DNA from: Struthidea cinerea | Taxonomy: Eukaryota > Chordata > Aves > Passeriformes > Corcoracidae | Direction: 5' to 3' | DNA length: 64,000 bases | NCBI GenBank assembly: GCA_013397865.1 | Contig: VZTI01001766.1 | Coordinates: forward strand, 2,054,907-2,118,906 | Shown: positions 36,501 to 45,500 of the stretch, one piece after another | Numbering within the stretch: position 1 is the stretch's first letter | How the letters are laid out: every line of letters starts with the position of its first letter | The notes under the pieces: model-generated | Told to the model about the DNA's origin: nothing | The model's input: the letters and a program-made list of their open reading frames with translations, nothing else | The model's database searches: none | Position numbers and translations under genes: made by a program

Positions 36501-39500
36501 GGGGATGTGTTGTTGTCATCAGGAACTGTGGCTTATTTGGGAGCCTTTACTGTTGATTATCGCCTAAAATGTCAAAAGCAGTGGCAGGATCTGTGCATTG
36601 AGAAGAACATACCGTGCTCCAGTGATTTTAGCTTAAGCAATACATTAGGGGATCCAGTCAAAATCCGTGCGTGGCAGATTGCTGGATTGCCAGTCGATTC
36701 TTTTTCCATTGACAATGGTGTAATTGTTTCTAACTCAAGAAGATGGGCTTTAATGATAGATCCTCAAAGGCAAGCTAACAAGTGGATAAAAAATATGGAG
36801 AAAACTAACAAGCTGTCAGTTATCAAATTATCTGACACGCATTATGTGAGGACATTAGAAACTGCTCTTCAGCTTGGAACACCAGTCTTGCTAGAAAATA
36901 TTGGTGAAGAATTAGATGCTTTCTTAGAACCCATTTTATTAAAGCAAACATTTAGACAACAAGGAGTAGAATACATGAAATTAGGGGAAAATATAATTGA
37001 ATATTCAAGAGACTTCAGGTTTTACATGACAACCCACTTAAGAAATCCTCATTATTACCCTGAAGTGGCTGTGAAAGTTTGTCTACTCAATTTCATGATT
37101 ACACCTTTGGGTCTTCAGGACCAGCTTCTTGGAATTGTAGCTGCAAAGGAAAAGCCTGAGCTAGAAGAAAAGAAAAACCAACTCATTATAGAAAGTGCAG
37201 CCAATAAGAAACAACTAAAGGAAATAGAAGATAAAATCCTGGAGGTCCTTTCCCATTCAGAAGGAAACATCTTAGAGGATGAAACAGCAATTAATATTTT
37301 GTCTTCATCCAAAGAGTTATCTGCAGAAATCTCTGAAAAGCAAAAAATTGCCTCAATAACTGAGAAGGAAATAGATTCTACTCGAATGGGGTATAAGCCA
37401 GTTGCTGTTCATTCAGCTGTTGTCTTCTTCTGCATCTCTGACCTGGCAAACATTGAACCTATGTACCAGTATTCATTGATTTGGTTCATTAACTTGTATG
37501 TTCAATCTATTGCTAAAAGCAGAAAGAGTGGACGTCTACAGGAGAGAATTAAAAACATAACTGACCATTTCACAGTAAGCATCTATAATAATGTCTGTCG
37601 TTCGCTGTTTGAAAAGGACAAGCTGTTATTCTCCTTCCTTCTAACAGTAGGCATTATGAAGGGAAAAGGCCAGATAGATGATGCGGTTTGGCGTTTCCTA
37701 CTGACAGGAGGTGTTGCTCTTGATAATCCTCACCCCAATCCAGCTCCAGACTGGCTGTCTAACAAGTCATGGGCTGAGCTCGTACGTGCATCTTGCCTGA
37801 CAAACCTCCAGGGACTAATGGAACACGTAAGAGACAATTCCTCCAAGTGGAAGCCAATCTATGACTCTGTCAGACCCCATGAAGAAGCCTTCCCGGACGC
37901 CTGGAGCGCACTGACGGGGTTAGAGCGCATGGTTGTTCTCAGGTGTTTGCGACCTGACAAAATTATCCCAGCAGCGCAGATCTTCATTGTGGAAAATATG
38001 GGAAGAACATTTATTGAACCACCTACATTTGATCTTGGAAGAAGTTACAGTGATTCAAATTGTTGTGCCCCTTTGATTTTTATATTATCACCGGGTGCTG
38101 ATCCTATGGCAGGTGAGATTGGTATTAAAAAAAAATCTTTTTTTTAATGTCACTTAAATGTTAAATGTCACTGAGTCTGACTAAACTACTAGTCAGACTA
38201 TAGTTAATAGTGCAGGCCCCCTCAATTGATCTTTAAAGTGTCTCCTAAACTACAATACAGCAATGAGGGAATATCAAACATTGGCATCTGCCCATATATA
38301 AACAATGATAGTAAAATTGTTAGAGGGTGGAACGAAAGTAGTGGTGATGAAATGTCTCGGTCTCTGAGCAGCAATTTGGGGATCTAACAGATTGTAGCAT
38401 CCAGACCAGTTTATAATTTATACTTGCATTACAATTCTTTCCGTGGGTGTTGGAGGTTTGCCCCAGTCTTTATTGCAACCCCTCCTCCAGAAAGTTTCCT
38501 CCCTCTCAGTTACTAACTAAATGGTGCATAGGCCACACTTATAACCACATTTGTTAAATGTCCTTTAAAATGTAACCACCCAGATTATTTTTAAATCTGG
38601 TTTCCTGCCAAAAGAATTGTGATATGGAGCCATACCATAAGGATTTCCAGAAAGTACTGATTTTGATAGCAACGCTGGAGGTCTATTTCTAGCCAGATCT
38701 AAAGATTCAATTTGCAGCTCAGCCCCCATAAACAATTGTACCTGTGCAACAGAGAGAGTCGAGGCTGTTGTGCAGACTGGAACTGAACACCTGGGGCCAA
38801 AGGAGAGGACAGCCATTTAACCTGGCTAGTTTTGGGGTTGGACTTTTTTACTAATACTTTATACCCCTAAATTTTAGTGTATGCCTCAGAGACACAGTGA
38901 CTGATACAACATATGATACTACTTCTGGGTAGTTGAGGTGGTTTTATTTGTTAATATTTGTTGACTTTTCTCCCTTTACTGACATTGTAAAAATGATGAA
39001 TATAACATATTCTACTTTCTAATAGAGTTTGTCTTTGTTTGCATGTATAAAACTTGCCATCATAGGTTTGCTAAAATTCGCTGATGATGTTAGCATGGGA
39101 AGCTCAAACATCCAAACAGTTTCACTTGGCCAGGGCCAGGGCCCAATAGCAGAAAAAATGATTTACAAGGCTATTACTGATGGAACCTGGGTAGTGTTAC
39201 AAAACTGCCATCTTGCAACCAGCTGGATGCCTGCCTTGGAAAAAATCTGTGAGGAAGTTATAGTGCCTGAGAATACCAATGATAAGTTCAGGTAGGAGTT
39301 TTAGTATTTTGCACTTTTTAATGTGAGTATTTCCTGTTTGCTGGAGACCCTACTAAAAAGCAATTAAACTACTTTTGTAAGAATGCCCAAGTATGACATT
39401 AATATCATTTATGTGCAGTGATAAAATAAGGATCCATAATTAAGAGCTCATCTTTTCTACCTGTCCAATATAATCTACTTTCTGTCTCCATTTTAGAACA

Positions 39501-42500
39501 AATTTAGATGTTATCTTTATAGTTAAGCAAGTAGTAAAACTTAGTCTTCTATAGATCAAGATGCAGGATGATATTATTGATTTTATTATTATTATTACTA
39601 CTACTACTACTATTATTACTATCATATGATTTTTTAATAATGTGCTTTTCAAACTTCTTTTTAGGTTGTGGTTAACTAGCTACCCATCAGAAAAGTTTCC
39701 TGTTAGTATCCTCCAGAATGGCATCAAAATGACAAACGAGCCTCCAAAAGGGGTGAGAGTGAACCTCCTTCGCTCATACCTGAACGATCCCATCTCCGAC
39801 CCCGTGTTCTTTAAAAGCTGCCAGAAGCCAAAAATGTGGCAAAAACTGCTCTTTGGCCTTTGCTTTTTTCATGCTGTTGTGCAGGAAAGGAGAAACTTTG
39901 GCCCACTGGGTAAGTTTTAGATTATTTTGCACTTTGTTTCAAAAAAAAGATTTGTGGTTTTGAATGCATTGCTGGAGTCTCTCTGTAAAAAGGCAGTACT
40001 GGTAACAGTATCACGAGAGTGCAACCTGCATTGCACAGAACCTCATAAAGTTTAAAAGCTGTTATTTGCAGGGATTCTTATTCAGCCAAAGCTGCTTTTG
40101 AAAATTCTAAAAGTATTACCCCGGGGAAGACTAGAAAGTACTATTTTTCCAAATAAATATACAGAAGTTACATGAAATTATAGCTTACTAAATTATTAAC
40201 TTATTACTGTAGTTCTTTCTAACAATGAAATTCAGATCTGTTTTAAATTTTTGTAATTAAAAATATGCCGTCTTCTATTCTGCTTTTGTTATTTATGTGC
40301 ATACTTTGTTTTATCAAGCCTAGGGCAAGTATTTACTTGGTGTGAAACAAATCTGTGCACCTGCAGTGTGTTGTTTATAACATAGCAATGAAAAGATATG
40401 TTATTAATAAGATTTGTGCTTCAGCTTTTTCTGCAATCTCCAAATACGTAGAAAACTATCTAGAATTTCTGTATAACATACAGAAATGTATGGACTTATA
40501 GATTCCATTTTTACAACTATATAAAGTTTATGCTCTGCACGGGTGTACATGAAGCCCTCAGTCTTCCATTCCAGCTGAGTCTGTCTCCTCATAACAGGCT
40601 GCTGTTAGGAAATGTTGTATTTTGACTGAAAGCCACTGTCATTATTTTAGTAGGCAGCTGTTCAAATAAGCGCTAAACTTCAGTGTGAAGACACTCATTT
40701 ATTGCTTTAGAGTAAAAACTGAATTTTCTAGAGGCCATTTTCTAAAGCAACATCTACCGCTGATGTGACCAGCTATCTGGGTGAAGAAGGATAGTTGCTT
40801 CAATAGCCCTATTTTTGGTTTGCCTTAGGGATATAGGTTTTCTGAAGTATTCTTGTATCTGGAGTATGTTCCTGTTTGTTTGCTTGCTTGTTTTATTGTT
40901 GTGTTACTCTGAATGTCATCTGCAAACAGTATTAATAGATGAGCAGATTAAAAATTGAAATCAGTAAGTGAATTAAAACTCCTGTTCTCATTGTGTCCAG
41001 ATAGCAACAGATTATCTTAAAATACCAAGCAGGTAAAATATAACTTTCAGGATATTGTGATGCCAAAATGCCTGTGCTTAATAAACAGTCTGGTATATTC
41101 CAGGCTGCTTCTAGACTGTCTGGCAGTTGTGTCTTCAGCTCTGTAGGAGCAGTGTAGAACCAACACCATCATTTCCTGAGCCCAGCTGTCAGTGCAGTGC
41201 ACCACTGCCCTGTGTACCTTTTCTGAATTGAACAGGTTGGAATATTCCATATGAATTCAACGAGTCTGACCTCAGAATCAGCATGCAACAGATCCAGATG
41301 TTTCTGAATGAATATGAAGAAATCCCATTTGAAGCTCTGACCTATCTAACAGGTACAGGCATTACATCCTCTCACATGTGTTTGTTGACTTTGCTGGGCA
41401 CTTTCAGCTGATACACTGATAAACTGGTGAGTTCTCAACAAACTGAGTGGGTTCCACACAGGTTTGTTTTACTGGCCTTCCACAGACAATGTGGTTGTCA
41501 CTGGATGGATGTTGGAGCTGGACTGTAATTGGAGTTGGATCCCAAGCCCTCAGGTGTCATTGTTGTTTTGACTTGCATATGGCTGCAATTACTAATGGTC
41601 CAGCAAACCTCCTGGTCTTTGCTTCATACACATCAAATAAAACCATCAATGGCCTCTGTTTCACCTTCACTGATCAATGTGAGCCTGACACAGGAAGCTT
41701 TGGTGCTTCACCAGAGGATGTGACAAACTCAGGGGTTTAAAGCAGGAGGTGTTGACATGTGTGAATAACTCAGCTGCTGTGGCTATTCTGTTCTCTTTCT
41801 CCAGGGAGATAAGCTGCTTTTTGGCACCTCCTTTGTCAGCCTTGTCATTCTTGATTCCTGTTAATATTATGATTAGCTTTATGAAAAAGAATTTTGGGAC
41901 ATGAGTAGCAGTTTCTCAGACCAACTCACAGTGTTCCTTAAACCCTTCATTGTCAAGACACATAAATTTGGCCCATAGATGTCCAAGCGTCTAATTTCCA
42001 TTGAATCAATTCAAGTATAAGACCTAAAAACTTTGGAAGATCTGGAGCTTTGGAGCTTCAGCTTACTAGAGTTTCACATTATTGCAAAACAATTTTTATT
42101 TGTTCAGGTTTTTTGTCCTGGTTTTCTTTGTCCTTTTCCAGGGGAGTGTAACTACGGAGGTAGAGTGACAGATGATAAAGACAGGCGTCTTCTCCTGTCC
42201 CTGCTTTCCATAGTCTATAACAAGGATATAGAGCAGGAGAAGTACATGCTGTCAGCTGGAGGTGACTACTACATCCCACCACATGGCCCATACGAGGTGA
42301 GAAGGCAACAAGTGTAAATTCTCTCTGAGTTATTGGGGAACAGCTTACCCACACTGTGCTTGGATAATGCTGAATACAACAAATAGAAAATAAACCCCAT
42401 AAGATCATAAAGCCATGCCAGAATGTATCTTATGTGTGAAATAGGAATCTGGTACTTAGTATCTACCATACCTCAGTGAGGATGTAGAGATCATCCCATA

Positions 42501-45500
42501 CTCTGGCATTTGTTGATGCAAAAAGCCTGTGCAGGTTTCCAATACAGTTCTAGAAAGCCAATAGGAGTCAGGCTTCAGGAATTTAGGTGGTACTTCTGTG
42601 CTTTCTTGCAACCAGTCTGACCTTGAAAGCAGCAGTCAGGAGGAAGAGGTGGAATGGCAGGTGTCTACTCAGTTTCCATTCCCTTTTTCCCTTCTACCAG
42701 CTGCATGGAGATAATGAATGTGCTCAAATCCCACCTATTTGTGTAGCCCACAGTTGTAGGGATGACACATCCAGCATCCTACCCCCTTCTGTGACTCCTA
42801 CCAGCACTCCCTGGATATTTCTAATGTACTTTCCTTTCTCTTGCCACTTACATGAGGGTGGTAATAACAACTCCCCCATGAGTTTTTGAATCACTCAGAA
42901 CTTTTATATTTATCTCTGTGGAGAGTCAGTCAATTCCTGGATGTGTTTAACAGGAAACTACCATCTTTAAGTGCAAATGGGAAGGTTCTGTCCCAGCTGG
43001 GTTCACTGATCATTTATGAATATCACATTGCACAATGTCTGGTATCTGAATGTTTTACAGTCTTATGTCGAATACATACGAAGTTTGCCAATTACAACAC
43101 ACCCTGAAGTGTTTGGACTTCATGAAAATGCAGACATCACCAAGGATAACCAGGAGACCAACCAGCTGTTCCATGCAGTGCTCCTGACTTTGCCTAGAGA
43201 AGCAGGGGGAGCTGGCAAGTCCCCTCAGGTAACTGGGGAAGAAAGATCAACTTGCACTCTGGAAAGGTGCCCTTTCCTGTCACGTCCTAGGCCTCAGAGT
43301 AACCCAACTCCTCTCACCTCATGACTGCAGCATTGGGAGCAGATGTGAATGTCCTTGTAGAGCAGCAGACGGATTTGGCACAGCACCTTTAGAGATGGAA
43401 GATACCTCCATGACTTTGCATTCAAACAGATTAATACCATGTCCTGGCAGCTGAGGTTACTCAGGCCAAACCCATGCCTCTTTGAGATACAGATAAATAA
43501 CCTTTCAAGCCTCTCAGATTCGACATCCTGTATTTTATACACAAGTGGATTCTTGAGAAGTGGAATCGATGGAGCCTCATTTCCTGCAGGGCTGTCTAGT
43601 GATCATATTCTCTGATGTCTAATATGCTGCAAGTAGAGCTTCTCTTGGGGCTCTTGGGGTATTCATGGGGTCTTCCCATTATTTTGCTCATGCTGCATGC
43701 TTTGTCTTTTCCTTCATTGTGGAAGTAACAGGATTATGCTTGTCTGCTCTCCTGCCTATTTCCTTAGAAATCACCTAAAACCTTGTTGCAAATTAAAAAT
43801 TACTAACAAATTTAAAATTATTGAGAAGGAAGGAGTAAGCAAGCACATGCAGACAGACAGGGTGATGCCCAAAGTGAGTAAGAGCATACAAGCACTATAT
43901 CTTCAGGAAAATGGACGAAAATACCTATGCAGTTATACAGAAAAAATATAAAATCTGTAGTGTTTTGTGGAATTTATTCAATAAAAATAGGGGGGGGAAG
44001 GAATATTTGTTATTCACTGCAAACTTGTGACTTCAGGAAGTCGTTGAAGATTTGGCACAGGACATCCTATCCAAACTACCCAGTAGCTTTGATATGGAAG
44101 AAGTGATGAAGGCATACCCAGTACTTTATGAAGAGTCCATGAACACAGTTCTTCGGCAAGAACTAATTCGATTCAACAGGTACGGCTCAGTCTTTTGTGT
44201 AGCACTTCTTGAACTGAAATGTGCTTGTGTTCATCAGTGCTAGCTGCTCACAAGCCTTGAACAAGCCTTTCACAATACATTTTTCTTAACATGTTGGATT
44301 CTGCTTTGGATGAATCTTTTAAAAAGACTTGAAAGCTGCAGCTGCGTACCTGAATATAGCAATAGTATTCTTGGAGTATGAACTTGAATCAGGTTTGAGT
44401 TTGCTGTGTTGAGGTAGAGCAGCCTACTTTAGCCTTTGTAAGTGACACCCAGGCCCCAGTATTCACAGCACACTGTGACAATGAGCACTACAAGCTTTAA
44501 AGCTCTCATCACTTGACTTCCCTTGTCTAGAGTGAAAGTTTTCACTGTCTTTTATTTCTGTGTGTCTGTTTTTAATTTGTTTGCTTTTCTAAAGTTAAGT
44601 AAGAGTTTTGATAACTACAGGTGCGATAAGGAATTTCTGGCAGGACATTTACCACCTTTATCAACCCTTCATTCAAGTTGGACTGAGGGTAGTAAGAAGT
44701 AAATAATGACAATTCCTTTGTTTTCTCTGAAGGCTTACTGAAGTTGTTCGGAGCAGCCTCATTAATATAGGCAAAGCCATTAAAGGCCAAGTGTTGATGT
44801 CTTCTGAGCTTGAAGATGTTTTCAACAGCATGCTAATGGGAAAAGTGCCATCAATGTGGGCTTCCAAATCCTATCCATCACTGAAGCCTCTGGGAAGTTA
44901 CGTGTCCGATCTCCTCTGTCGTTTGGAGTTCTTCCAGGTCTGCTAAACTGAGACTGAGGGGTCTGGGGAGCTGTGGTTGAAAGCTGGATGGGGAGAGTGT
45001 GTGTCAGTGCTGTCCTTGCTCAGCAGTCCCTGGGTAGCTCCAGACTGTGAGCTGCTCACACACACTCCTGGCCAAATACACTCTGCAGTAGCAGCACTGC
45101 AGTTAGCTGGGCAATTGCTCAGCAGGGCGAGCTGGGAGTATGATCCCTTGGTGCTGATCCGGTGCTGCTTTCGGCAGTTTCCATCCTTCTATTTCTAGAA
45201 AATTCATTTTAGTTTGAATTGGTGTCTTAATGACTTCCCTGCAGAAAGGACACTGAGCTGAGTGTGAGAACGCTGTAGAAGCAGTGTGTAACAGGCGCTA
45301 TGAAATTTTATATACGTGTCTGTAAATATCTTTCAAGTTTCATAAAATGTGACACCACTTTCACACACAGTTTTGAACAGGCTATTTTAATGTTTAACTC
45401 ACAGATCCATTATTTCCCCTGCACTCTTAGCACTCTTAAAACTACTTAAAATTTTGGGTGTACCTTAAATAGTGAGGTACTGAGATGTAGTGAAACCCCA

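Noticed and set aside
35976..38147. A 723-codon open frame that could be read as a complete gene with its own start
   Set aside because: It is an internal exon of DNAH3: it begins after an acceptor at 35970, ends at a GT donor at 38113, and joins in frame to exons on both sides.
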